This document shows positions 1 to 6,572 of a stretch of DNA of 6,602 nt, in pieces. Location: contig JAFNAU010000177.1 in assembly GCA_017860335.1 (NCBI GenBank), positions 1-6,602 on the forward strand, given 5' to 3'. This DNA is from Bacteroidota bacterium (GTDB lineage Bacteria > Bacteroidota > Bacteroidia > Bacteroidales > Paludibacteraceae). Under the pieces are notes generated by a model, which saw nothing but the letters and a program-made list of their open reading frames with translations, had not been told where the DNA came from and did not search any database. The translations under genes were made by a program, and so were the position numbers. The first letter of the stretch is position 1, and each line of letters starts with the position of its first letter.

Positions 1-342
1 CCACAACTGTTGGAAATAATCAGAAGCATAATATACATTTTCCCATTCGTAACCCAGCCATTTTATATCTTCCATAATAGAATCAACGTATTCCACATCT
101 TCCTTTACCGGATTGGTATCATCGAAGCGAAGATTACAAATGCCATTGTAATCACGGGCAATGCCAAAGTCCATACAGATTGCTTTTGCATGTCCAATAT
201 GAAGATACCCGTTAGGTTCCGGTGGAAAACGGGTTTGAATTCTACCTGCGTTCTTACCGGCTGCAAGATCTTCTTCTACAATTGCTTCGATAAAATTTAA
301 ACTCCTTTTCGGAGTTTCTTCTGCATAATTATCAGTTGCCAT
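1..342 (-). CDS. glnS: Glutaminyl-tRNA synthetase, N-terminal part (runs off left edge)
   Basis: Cytoplasmic class I aminoacyl-tRNA synthetase that charges tRNA-Gln with glutamine. The 114 visible codons begin at an ATG (342-340) and read MATDNYAEETPKRSLNF, then the Rossmann-fold signature TRFPPEPNGYLHIGHAK, which contains the class I HIGH motif. NLRFDDTNPVKED and DIKWLGYEWE follow. The PEPNGYLHIGHAK and RFDDTNP wording is typical of GlnRS rather than bacterial GluRS, whose version usually reads PSPTG-LHIGG. The KMSKS loop and the anticodon-binding beta-barrels lie outside the window, so intactness cannot be judged. The gene starts 48 bp after the lpxA stop on the same strand and may be cotranscribed, but a strong palindrome sits in that gap. 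No Shine-Dalgarno is evident; only an A-rich stretch precedes the ATG, as is usual in Bacteroidetes. Confidence 0.95.
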   Translation of the reverse strand, partial: MATDNYAEETPKRSLNFIEAIVEEDLAAGKNAGRIQTRFPPEPNGYLHIGHAKAICMDFGIARDYNGICNLRFDDTNPVKEDVEYVDSIMEDIKWLGYEWENVYYASDYFQQLW

Positions 343-359
343 AATTATCTTTTATTTAT

Positions 360-377
360 ATCCGGACACGTCCGGAT
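360..377. promoter_or_regulatory. 18-bp palindrome between lpxA and glnS
   Basis: ATCCGGACACGTCCGGAT has two perfect 8-bp arms (360-367 and 370-377) around a 2-base centre. It lies in the 48-bp lpxA-glnS gap, 13 bases past the lpxA stop and 17 bases before the glnS ATG. As RNA it could fold into a GC-rich 7-bp stem with a 4-base loop. Neither strand has a proper U-tract after it, so it is not a classical intrinsic terminator. It could be an operator, an attenuating or processing hairpin, or a weak terminator. The symmetry is directly visible; any function is inferred. Confidence 0.45.
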
Positions 378-390
378 TATTAAAATGAAA

Positions 391-1170
391 CTAATCGAAA
401 TAACCTTTTAGAATTCCGCGGGGTGAATTCTTGATAAATAAAAGTATCTCATCGCGTTCCTTCGTTGCTGAAAGTTCGGCTTGTACCCGTTCTACAGAAT
501 GTGAAATATTCATCCCCGACTGGAAAATAAAACGATAAACATCCTGTATATCGCGGATTTGTTCGTTGGTGTATCCTCTGCGACGCAATCCTATAGAATT
601 AACACCGGCATACGAAAGGGGGTCGCGGCCAGCTGTGATAAAAGGAGGAACATCTTTGGTCACTTTGGAACCACCCTGTATCATGGTATGTGCACCGATA
701 CGGCTAAACTGATGTATCATGGTACCGCCACCAAGAACGGCATAATCATCGATTTCCACTTCACCTGCCAGCTGACAGGAATTGCTCATAATTACATGAT
801 CACCAACGACACAATCATGAGCTACATGACAATATGCCATCAACAGGCAATTACTGCCTACTACGGTTTTACCTTTGGAAGCGGTGCCACGGTTAACTGT
901 TACAAATTCACGCAAGGTGGTATTGTCTCCGATAATAGCCAGCGAGTCTTCACCGTTAAATTTCAGATCCTGTGGAACTGCTCCGATAACCGCTCCGGGA
1001 AAAATATTACAGTTTTTTCCGATGCGAACACCTTCAAGTATGGTTACATTCGAACCGATGCGTGTTCCCTCACCGATAACTACATTTTTATCAATCGTAA
1101 CAAAAGGTTCAATAACTACCGTAGGCGCAATTTTTGCATCAGGATGGATGTATGCTAAAGGTTGTTTCAT
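391..1170 (-). CDS. lpxA: UDP-N-acetylglucosamine O-acyltransferase LpxA
   Basis: First enzyme of lipid A synthesis in the cytoplasm. It transfers a (3R)-hydroxyacyl chain from acyl carrier protein to the 3-OH of UDP-GlcNAc. The 259-residue product is close to the 262 residues of E. coli LpxA. Residues about 5-180 are hexapeptide repeats forming the left-handed beta-helix (IGEGTRIGSNVTI, VRIGKNCNIFPGAVIG). Residues about 185-259 are the alpha-helical tail, with the family wording GVNSIGLRRRGY. The catalytic base should be His118 in AYCHVAHDC, equivalent to E. coli His125. By my hand alignment Gly166 corresponds to E. coli Gly173, the acyl-chain ruler residue, but chain length should not be predicted from that alone. 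The gene follows lpxC/fabZ by 109 bp on the same strand and ends with TAG. No damage is seen. Confidence 0.97.
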   Translation of the reverse strand: MKQPLAYIHPDAKIAPTVVIEPFVTIDKNVVIGEGTRIGSNVTILEGVRIGKNCNIFPGAVIGAVPQDLKFNGEDSLAIIGDNTTLREFVTVNRGTASKGKTVVGSNCLLMAYCHVAHDCVVGDHVIMSNSCQLAGEVEIDDYAVLGGGTMIHQFSRIGAHTMIQGGSKVTKDVPPFITAGRDPLSYAGVNSIGLRRRGYTNEQIRDIQDVYRFIFQSGMNISHSVERVQAELSATKERDEILLFIKNSPRGILKGYFD

Positions 1171-1223
1171 TTATAAAATTATATTTTTTGACATACAGAA
1201 CTCAGTGGAAGGATCGCTGAAAA

Positions 1224-1242
1224 TCAGAAATGAATTTTCTGA
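1224..1242 (-). promoter_or_regulatory. AT-rich hairpin between lpxC/fabZ and lpxA
   Basis: TCAGAAA (1224-1230) and TTTCTGA (1236-1242) are perfect 7-bp arms around a 5-base loop, 38 bases beyond the lpxC/fabZ stop. In the transcript the stem is followed by UUUUC, so it could be a weak attenuator. The stem is AT-rich and likely unstable, and lpxA downstream is probably in the same operon. The same TTCTGA/TCAGAA half-sites form a palindrome upstream of lpxC/fabZ. The role is unproven. Confidence 0.3.
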
Positions 1243-1279
1243 AAAAATTTTAAAAGCCTGACCACGTTGTCTGTTATTA

Positions 1280-2665
1280 TTATTTATTTTTTACAATCTG
1301 TGCCATAAATTCGGCTTCGGTGGTAATTAACCCACCAACAAAAGCATACCCACGCATGGTAGCTATTCCACGTCTGATTTCATCAACCAGCGAAACATGA
1401 AAAACAACGGTATCGCCGGGAACTACTTTCTGACGGAATTTCACATTATCTATTTTCATGAAATATGTAGAGTATCGTTCAGGCTCATCGAGTTGACTCA
1501 GCATCAGCAACCCGCCTGTCTGAGCCATTGCTTCCACCAGCAGCACTCCTGGCATTACCGGTTCATCGGGGAAATGTCCCATAAACAGTGTCTCGTTAAC
1601 TGTGATGTTTTTAACTCCGACTATTGAACGTTCGCGTATTTCAATTATTTTATCAACCATGAGAAATGGCCATCGATGAGGCAGCATTTTGCGGATAGCC
1701 ACTGTATCGAGAACCGGAGGAACAGTTTCGTCATAGACCGGTGCCTGAACTTCCTGCTTTTTAATTTCTTTGCGAATATATTTTGCCAGCTCGGTGTTGA
1801 CTTTATGTCCCGGATAATTGGCTATGACTTTACCTTGTATATGTTTACCTGTCAGTGCGAGGTCACCTATTACATCAAGTAGTTTGTGGCGGGCAGGTTC
1901 ATTATCGAATTTCAGATCACCGCTGATGATGCCGAACTCACCCACTTTCAGGTGAGGCTGATTCATCATGTCAGCCAATTTGTCAAACTCTTCCTGCTCC
2001 ATCCGACGGTCATATATAACAATAGCATTTTTCAGATCGCCTCCCTTTATCAGATTTTGTTTGAGCAAAGGTTCGATTTCCCGCACAAAAACAAACGTTC
2101 TGGCTCCGGCTATTTCTTTTTCGAACTCGTCAAGCGAATCGATGGATGCAAACTGATTGGAAAGTATCGGAGAATCATAACCGATATGCACATCCACACT
2201 GAACTTATTATCGGGCAGCAATACTATTTTTGCACCGGTTTCGGGGTGTACATATTCCATTCTTTTGCGTACAACGAAAACATCTTTTTCGGTCATTGGC
2301 TGCTCTTCAATGCCTGCTTGCCGAATTCCCTCCATATAATATTTTGCGCTTCCGTCAAGAATTGGAAATTCGGGTGCATTCACTTCAATCAGACAGTTAT
2401 CTATCTCAGACGCATAGAGTGCTGCCATTGCATGTTCGATGGTACTTACCTGAAATTCACCACGTTTCAACATAGTTCCGCGATTTGTATCAGTCACATA
2501 ATCGGCCAGAGCACTTATTTCGGGCTTTGCCTCCAAATCTGTCCGTTTTATTCTGATGCCGGTAGATGGTGCTGCCGGATGAAATTTTATTTCTATTTCC
2601 AGACCGGTATGCAGACCTTTTCCTTTCAATTCAAAGGATGATTTCAATGTTTTTTGAGTTGCCAT
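1280..2665 (-). CDS. lpxC/fabZ: Bifunctional LpxC/FabZ: UDP-3-O-acyl-GlcNAc deacetylase fused to 3-hydroxyacyl-ACP dehydratase
   Basis: Cytoplasmic fusion protein of 461 residues. Residues about 1-305 are LpxC, the zinc deacetylase for the committed step of lipid A synthesis. GKGLHTG is near the N-terminus. Visible zinc ligands are His78 (STIEHAMAAL), His260 and Asp264 (ARHKLLDVIGDLAL); Glu77 is the likely general base and His287 (PGHK) the second catalytic histidine. Residues about 315-461 are FabZ, the hot-dog-fold dehydratase of fatty acid elongation, with LPHRWPFLMVDK, catalytic His364 in GHFPDEPVMPG and Glu378 in VEAMAQ. This fusion is characteristic of Bacteroidetes, where LpxC and FabZ draw on the same 3-hydroxyacyl-ACP pool. 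I chose the ATG at 2665 (MATQKTLKSSF), which matches the usual family start. A 6-codon extension to 2683 would need a TTG start and adds no conserved sequence. Both halves look intact. Confidence 0.97.
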   Translation of the reverse strand: MATQKTLKSSFELKGKGLHTGLEIEIKFHPAAPSTGIRIKRTDLEAKPEISALADYVTDTNRGTMLKRGEFQVSTIEHAMAALYASEIDNCLIEVNAPEFPILDGSAKYYMEGIRQAGIEEQPMTEKDVFVVRKRMEYVHPETGAKIVLLPDNKFSVDVHIGYDSPILSNQFASIDSLDEFEKEIAGARTFVFVREIEPLLKQNLIKGGDLKNAIVIYDRRMEQEEFDKLADMMNQPHLKVGEFGIISGDLKFDNEPARHKLLDVIGDLALTGKHIQGKVIANYPGHKVNTELAKYIRKEIKKQEVQAPVYDETVPPVLDTVAIRKMLPHRWPFLMVDKIIEIRERSIVGVKNITVNETLFMGHFPDEPVMPGVLLVEAMAQTGGLLMLSQLDEPERYSTYFMKIDNVKFRQKVVPGDTVVFHVSLVDEIRRGIATMRGYAFVGGLITTEAEFMAQIVKNK

Positions 2666-2701
2666 ATCTATAGAATAAATCAATGAATAAAGGTGCTTGT
2701 A

Positions 2702-2716
2702 TTCTGATAATCAGAA
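2702..2716. promoter_or_regulatory. 15-bp palindrome upstream of lpxC/fabZ
   Basis: TTCTGATAATCAGAA is a perfect palindrome with 7-bp arms around a single central A. It sits in the 91-bp lpxD-lpxC/fabZ gap, about 36 bases upstream of the lpxC/fabZ ATG. The odd central base and short AT-rich arms fit a protein-binding site better than a stable RNA hairpin. A second short inverted repeat, GTATTCT (2699-2705) with AGAATAC (2750-2756), brackets part of the same gap. No consensus promoter was found here; TGAATTTG on the minus strand is one mismatch from a -7 element. Function is inference only. Confidence 0.3.
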
Positions 2717-2756
2717 CAGTTACCTTACAAATTCATAATTATATTTTTGAGAATAC

Positions 2757-3800
2757 TTATTTGATTTTAGATTGCAGTTCTGCCAGCTGTTTCTGGAGTT
2801 CGTAAACAGTTTTCTGTAATTCGGGCAAATTCTTATATACAACGGAAGCTCGTCTGAAAGTTGTGACCGGTACCGCAGGGTAGCCCTGATATATCTGATT
2901 TGGAGTTTTCAATGATCCGGGAACTCCTGTCTGTGCTCCAAACACACTACCGTCGGCAATTTCAAGATGCCCGGCAATTCCTACCTGTCCGGCGAGTACA
3001 CATTGTTTACCGAGTCTGGTTGATCCGGCGACACCCGATTGGGCAGCGATGACGGTGTTTTCGTCAATTTCCACGTTGTGGGCAATTTGCACCAGATTAT
3101 CAATTTTCACCCCTTTGTGAATGATTGTATTGCCCAGGGTGGCACGGTCAATAGTGCTATTGGCCCCAATCTCGACATTATCTTCGATAATCACATTACC
3201 GGTTTGCGGGATTTTTCGATACGAACCATCATCAGTGGGTGCAAAACCAAATCCATCGGAACCGATTACAACTCCTGCATGCAAAATACAACGATCTCCA
3301 ATGGTACAATCTTTTTCAATTTTCACTCCGGCATGCAACTGGCAGTTATTTCCAACTCTCGCTCCGTCGCCAATATATGTAAATGAGTCAAGAATAGAAT
3401 AATTGCCAATTTCAGCATTATCGCCAACATACACATAAGGCGCCACATATACATTTGCCCCGATTTTGGCTGTTGGAGCAATATATGCCAGAGATGAAAC
3501 CCCGTTTTTCTTTGGTTTATGTTCTTCGACAATTCCCATTAAAACAGCAAGTGACTCGTAGGCATTTTCTACTTTTATTAAAGTCGCTTTTACATCTCTT
3601 TCGGGCACGAAACTGCGGTTTACAAGAACAACGTCCGAATTGCAGTCGTAGATATAATGGCTGTATTTAGGATTGGATAAAAAACTTAGCGTTCCGGGTT
3701 TACCTTCTTCAATTTTCGAAAAATCGCTTACTGTTACTGTAGGATTACCAACGATTTCGCCGTTCAGAAAAGATGCAATTTGTTGAGCAGAAAACTCCAT
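2757..3800 (-). CDS. lpxD: UDP-3-O-(3-hydroxyacyl)glucosamine N-acyltransferase LpxD
   Basis: Third lipid A enzyme. It adds the second (3R)-hydroxyacyl chain from ACP to the free amine left by LpxC. The 347-residue product compares with 341 in E. coli. Residues 1 to about 100 form the uridine-binding N-terminal domain (EEGKPGTLSFLSNPKYSHYIY). Residues about 105-300 are the hexapeptide left-handed beta-helix, including the highly conserved IGSDGFGFAP and IGANSTIDRATLGNT segments. The catalytic residue should be His241 in QIAHNVEID, equivalent to E. coli His239. The C-terminus (residues about 325-347, LPELQKTVYELQKQLAELQ) is a short amphipathic helix or coiled coil. The start is an ATG whose MEFSAQQIASFLNGEI matches the family N-terminus. 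It is the first lpx gene in this block, with a candidate promoter just upstream, and appears intact. Confidence 0.96.
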   Translation of the reverse strand: MEFSAQQIASFLNGEIVGNPTVTVSDFSKIEEGKPGTLSFLSNPKYSHYIYDCNSDVVLVNRSFVPERDVKATLIKVENAYESLAVLMGIVEEHKPKKNGVSSLAYIAPTAKIGANVYVAPYVYVGDNAEIGNYSILDSFTYIGDGARVGNNCQLHAGVKIEKDCTIGDRCILHAGVVIGSDGFGFAPTDDGSYRKIPQTGNVIIEDNVEIGANSTIDRATLGNTIIHKGVKIDNLVQIAHNVEIDENTVIAAQSGVAGSTRLGKQCVLAGQVGIAGHLEIADGSVFGAQTGVPGSLKTPNQIYQGYPAVPVTTFRRASVVYKNLPELQKTVYELQKQLAELQSKIK

Positions 3801-3819
3801 ACTGTTAAAATTTAGGTTG

Positions 3820-3827
3820 CAAAATTA
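3820..3827 (-). promoter_or_regulatory. Candidate Bacteroidetes -7 element upstream of lpxD
   Basis: On the minus strand TAATTTTG matches the Bacteroidetes -7 consensus TAnnTTTG exactly and ends 19 bases before the lpxD ATG, which would give a very short leader. No good TTTG-type -33 element is found 19-21 bases upstream, so the call rests on one box in AT-rich DNA. If real, it would drive lpxD, lpxC/fabZ and lpxA independently of the broken HD gene. Confidence 0.4.
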
Positions 3828-3871
3828 CAAAAGAAATTCCAATTATCTATATATTCAACCACTCAATTTCT

Positions 3872-3895
3872 GAACGACGACCCGGATGTCCGTTC
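3872..3895 (-). terminator. Possible imperfect hairpin after the HD gene
   Basis: GAACG (3872-3876) pairs with CGTTC (3891-3895), and GAC (3879-3881) with GTC (3888-3890), giving 5+3 bp with a 2-base bulge and a 6-base loop. It starts about 45 bases beyond the HD stop. No U-tract follows on the minus strand, so termination is doubtful. It may be a chance fold or a weak RNA element. The rest of the 139-bp gap holds a run of eight T on the plus strand (3927-3934) and the candidate lpxD -7 box. Confidence 0.2.
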
Positions 3896-3939
3896 TGTTT
3901 ACTTTCAGGAACAACAGACCAGTATGTTTTTTTTACAAG

Positions 3940-5099
3940 TCAAAGCCTGCAATAACAGAAAAAATGCTTTTCAACTTTTTTGGTAAGAACCTGTATATTC
4001 AGCATATCCGAAGCTTCAGCAATGTCTTTGACCGTTCCATCTTTCAGCAGAATATCAATGGTGTCATCTTTGGGACTATACGTATCGGTGGAAACGGTTT
4101 CGATGCCCAGGAAATATCCGGCTTCCTGTTCACTGATATTGAAATGATGCTGATATTCTTCCAGATATTGTTTTCGCAATGTTTCTCCTTTCTCTTTCTC
4201 AGTCAGAATTTCCACTTTGAAAAGTTTACGGTTCGAAAAATCGTGACAGAGTGTGGAAAGCACCTTATCGGGATGACTGCTCCAGACTTTAACCGCACTC
4301 AGTATGTCGGAGTCATCGAGTTGTGCAAAATGATCAAGTGTATCGGGTGAACTCTCAAAATGGTTTAGTGTAATATCCCCTGACAGGAAATACAGCAAAG
4401 AAGGTGGTCCAAACAATACTTCACCCTTCAAAGCCAGCTCCTTGGCTCTGCGCAGGATACTTATAAGCATTATTTCAGCGGCAATGGATGTTTTATGCAG
4501 ATAGACCTGCCAGTACATCAGCCGGCGGGCAACCAGAAATTTTTCGATTGAATAAATTCCTTTTGCTTCCACCACCAGCTTGTCATTATGCACATTGAGC
4601 ATTTTAATGATGCGTGCGGCTCCGATAATGCCCTCACTTACCCCGCAGTAGAAACTATCGCGGCTTAAATAATCGAGTCTGTCCATATCCAGCTGGCTTG
4701 ATACCAGCTGATGTAAAAAATGTTTATGATAGTTATTGGTGAAAATATCGAGCGCCAGTGTCAGTTTTCCGCCAAACTCATCATTCATCCGCTGCATCAT
4801 CCATAGTGAAATCTGTTCGTGCGCGATATCCCTGACAATACTGTTTTCGAGTGTATGCGAGAAAGGACCATGCCCGATATCGTGAAGAAGAATACAAGCC
4901 CGTACAGCTTCAGCTTCGTGTGCAGTAATCTCCTGCCCTGCTTCACGCAACTGATGAATAGCTTCACCCATCAGATGCATATGCGGTTCAATCGCTGAAA
5001 GTACGGATGCTGAATGATATCGTACAGAAAATCATTCGGCACATTGATAAACCCGAAAACCGGATCGTTGATGATCTTTCTTTTGTTTTGTTTCTTCAT
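3940..5099 (-). pseudogene. HD-domain phosphohydrolase (COG1078 type), broken by internal deletion and frameshift
   Basis: The family includes dNTP triphosphohydrolase-like enzymes such as B. subtilis YwfO; the substrate here is unknown. The reading starts at an ATG (5099) with KRKIINDPVFGFINVPND and DIIQHPYFQRLNRI, the normal N-terminus. At about 4980 it runs into a TGA (4973-4971). The rest continues in another frame from ATG 4980 as a 346-codon open frame: MHLMGEA, LLHDIGHGPFSH with the HD pair (His33, Asp34 of that frame), then LDMDRLDYLSRD with the late metal-binding Asp100. Homologs carry about 24 residues between these parts (RIKQLG through RFxHSLG), including the first metal-binding histidine. 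About 73 bp therefore seem to be missing. A product made from 4980 would lack that ligand and is probably inactive. The C-terminus looks complete. The gene lies upstream of lpxD, its usual neighbour in Bacteroidales as I recall. An assembly error is a serious alternative to true decay. Confidence 0.85.
4971..5099 (-). other. Detached N-terminal piece of the HD gene
   Basis: A 42-codon reading from ATG 5099 to TGA 4973-4971. Its first 40 residues match the start of COG1078 HD hydrolases (NDPVFGFINVPND, IIQHPYFQRLNRI). The last two codons before the stop are out-of-frame readthrough past the deletion junction. It supports placing the true gene start at 5099 rather than at the ATG at 4980. Confidence 0.8.
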
Positions 5100-5160
5100 A
5101 ACTCAGTGCAGCAAGGTCATTTTTACTTTCCAAAGGACAGTTTAAGTTGCATACAGACAA

Positions 5161-5189
5161 TGAGGGCGTCGGTTTACACAACGCCCTCA
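5161..5189 (-). terminator. Terminator-like hairpin after pepD
   Basis: TGAGGGCGT (5161-5169) and ACGCCCTCA (5181-5189) are perfect 9-bp GC-rich arms around an 11-base loop. The stem begins 15 bases after the restored pepD stop (TAA at 5207-5205) and lies before the HD gene start at 5099. On the minus strand it is followed by UUGUCUGU, a poor U-tract, so termination may be inefficient or helped by other factors. Its position supports TAA 5207-5205 as the ancestral pepD end. The remaining gap to 5099 shows no clear promoter. Confidence 0.6.
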
Positions 5190-5204
5190 ATATGTGTTCA
5201 GATT

Positions 5205-5324
5205 TTATTTTGCTGCCAGAATATCAGTCAGCCAACTCCAGACACGGGCAACGGTTCCGATTTCCAGTCTTTCGTCGGGTGAATGCACTCCGCGCATGGT
5301 AGGTCCGATGGAAATCATATCCAG
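5205..5324 (-). other. Detached C-terminal piece of pepD
   Basis: Thirty-nine codons plus TAA that read as the conserved PepD ending: LDMISIGPTMRGVHSPDE, LEIGTVARVWSWLTD, ending AAK. The frame differs from the upstream pepD reading. HSPDE holds the C-terminal zinc-binding histidine of the M20 active site. No start codon or ribosome site suggests separate translation; this is the displaced end of the same gene. Confidence 0.85.
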
Positions 5325-6531
5325 ATTCCAGGTTAGGTTTCCATCCCGGATAGCCATCACCATGAGTAACCTCACATCCTGCCAGCGTCAGCACAGACTC
5401 CACCTGATGTGCAATGTCATACTTGGCCGACTCTACCGAACTTCGCTGACTGGTCGTTATCAGCAGTTTTTTGTCTTCCTGCATTTTCACCGATGCCAGA
5501 TTGGTGGATGTTTCCACAAGCCCGGGCATATCTGCACTCATCCTTTTAATACCATGCGGACAGGCATATATTGCATTCAGAATTCGGGCGGTGCTCCGAC
5601 GGGTCATTGTACGTGCAGGTAATTCTTCCGAATGGAGTTCAATCCGCATACTGGTTTCTACCGCGAAGTTTTCATCCTCCAGCTCGGCTGCCACCTGATT
5701 GAAGATTACACGAACTTTTTCTTTATCTGCATAAGGAACACAAGCCACGGCCGATGCTTCACGCGGAATAGCGTTCCGAAGATTTCCACCGTCGATTTTC
5801 ACGAGATGCAAATCCATTTCTTTGTGCATATTCCACAGAATCCGATTGAGTAGTTTATTAGCATTGGCCCTACGTTTGTCAATATCGTCGCCCGAATGAC
5901 CTCCGAGCAATCCTTTTATGGTTACCGAAAAGGCAAAAAAGTGACGCGGAGTATCTTTTATTTTGTATTTGAGAGTGGCTGTAGTATCTATACCGCCAGC
6001 ACAACCGACGAAAATTTCGCCATCGTCTTCGGAGTCCAGGTTGATAAGAACATCTCCTTTCAGCATATTATCGTCCAGTGCAAAAGCACCGGTCAGCCCC
6101 GTTTCTTCATCAGTGGTAAACAGACATTCCAACGCCGGATGCGGTAGATTGTCAGAGGCAAGAACAGCAAGCATGTATGCCATTCCGATGCCATTATCGG
6201 CTCCCAGCGTAGTTCCTTTTGCCTTTATCCAGCCATTGTCTTCAATAATCTGTATGGGATCCGTTTCAAAATCATGTTCCACATCGCTGTTTTTTTCGCA
6301 AACCATATCCATGTGTGCCTGAAGAATTACAGTTTTCCCGTCTTCATAATCCGGAGTTGCAGGTTTGGTGATCAGTACATTTCCGGCTTTATCTGTTACA
6401 GTTGGCAGATTATTTTTTTTACCAAAGTCTTCGAGGTAAGCCCGGACTTTATCCTCCTTTTTCGAGGGACGCGGTATCTGGGTTATCTCATAAAAATAAT
6501 TCCAAACAATTGTTGGTTCCAGTGTTTTCAT
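5205..6531 (-). pseudogene. pepD: Aminoacyl-histidine dipeptidase PepD (M20), broken near the C-terminus
   Basis: Cytosolic zinc dipeptidase that hydrolyses Xaa-His and other dipeptides. The start ATG (6531) opens MKTLEPTIVWNYFYEI, as in the family. Catalytic residues are visible: His73 and Asp75 in LQAHMDMV, Asp112 in LGADNGIG, Glu142 and Glu143 in TTDEETG, Asp166 in NLDSED. The lid domain includes GLLGGHSGDDID and GGNLRNAIPREA. Reading is normal to GYPGWKPNLES (residue 403), then shifts to a non-homologous tail ending at TGA 5226-5224 (435 residues). The true C-terminus, LDMISIGPTMRGVHSPDE to AAK and TAA, is intact in another frame at 5324-5205 and carries the last zinc histidine (GVHSPDE). 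Compared with E. coli PepD (485 residues), about 38 residues are missing at the junction, including the IHAGLECG region. The protein as written lacks that histidine and should be inactive. Real decay and assembly error are both possible. Confidence 0.88.
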
Positions 6532-6564
6532 ATTTATCTCGTTATTTGTTTTTTATCTGATGTG

Positions 6565-6572
6565 CAAATGTA
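6565..6572 (-). promoter_or_regulatory. Candidate Bacteroidetes -7 element upstream of pepD
   Basis: On the minus strand TACATTTG matches TAnnTTTG exactly, 33 bases before the pepD ATG at 6531, a sensible distance for a promoter with a short leader. The expected TTTG -33 box 19-21 bases upstream is absent; the region there is T-rich. The upstream DNA beyond 6602 is not visible. Confidence 0.45.

Noticed and set aside
559..1158. Plus-strand open frame of 199 codons opposite lpxA
   Set aside because: It is the antisense shadow of an intact lpxA, shows no recognisable domain, and has a composition expected from reverse-complemented hexapeptide repeats.
1171..1194. Seven-codon minus-strand mini-frame (MSKNIIL) whose TAA abuts the lpxA ATG
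   Set aside because: It could be imagined as a leader peptide for translational coupling, but a frame this short in AT-rich DNA is expected by chance and no ribosome site supports it.
1886..2641. Plus-strand open frame of 251 codons opposite lpxC/fabZ
   Set aside because: It is antisense to the conserved LpxC zinc-binding region, is rich in Cys, His and Phe, and matches no family I recognise.
2666..2683. Six-codon N-terminal extension of LpxC/FabZ
   Set aside because: It would require a TTG start and adds no conserved sequence; the ATG at 2665 gives the family-typical N-terminus.
5007..5282. Plus-strand open frame of 91 codons across the pepD-HD gap
   Set aside because: It runs through the antisense of the HD N-terminus, the terminator hairpin and the pepD C-terminus, all better explained by minus-strand genes.
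4971..5334. Programmed frameshifting in the HD gene and pepD
   Set aside because: Coding sequence is missing at both junctions, not merely out of frame by one base, and there is no slippery heptamer with a downstream structure at either site.
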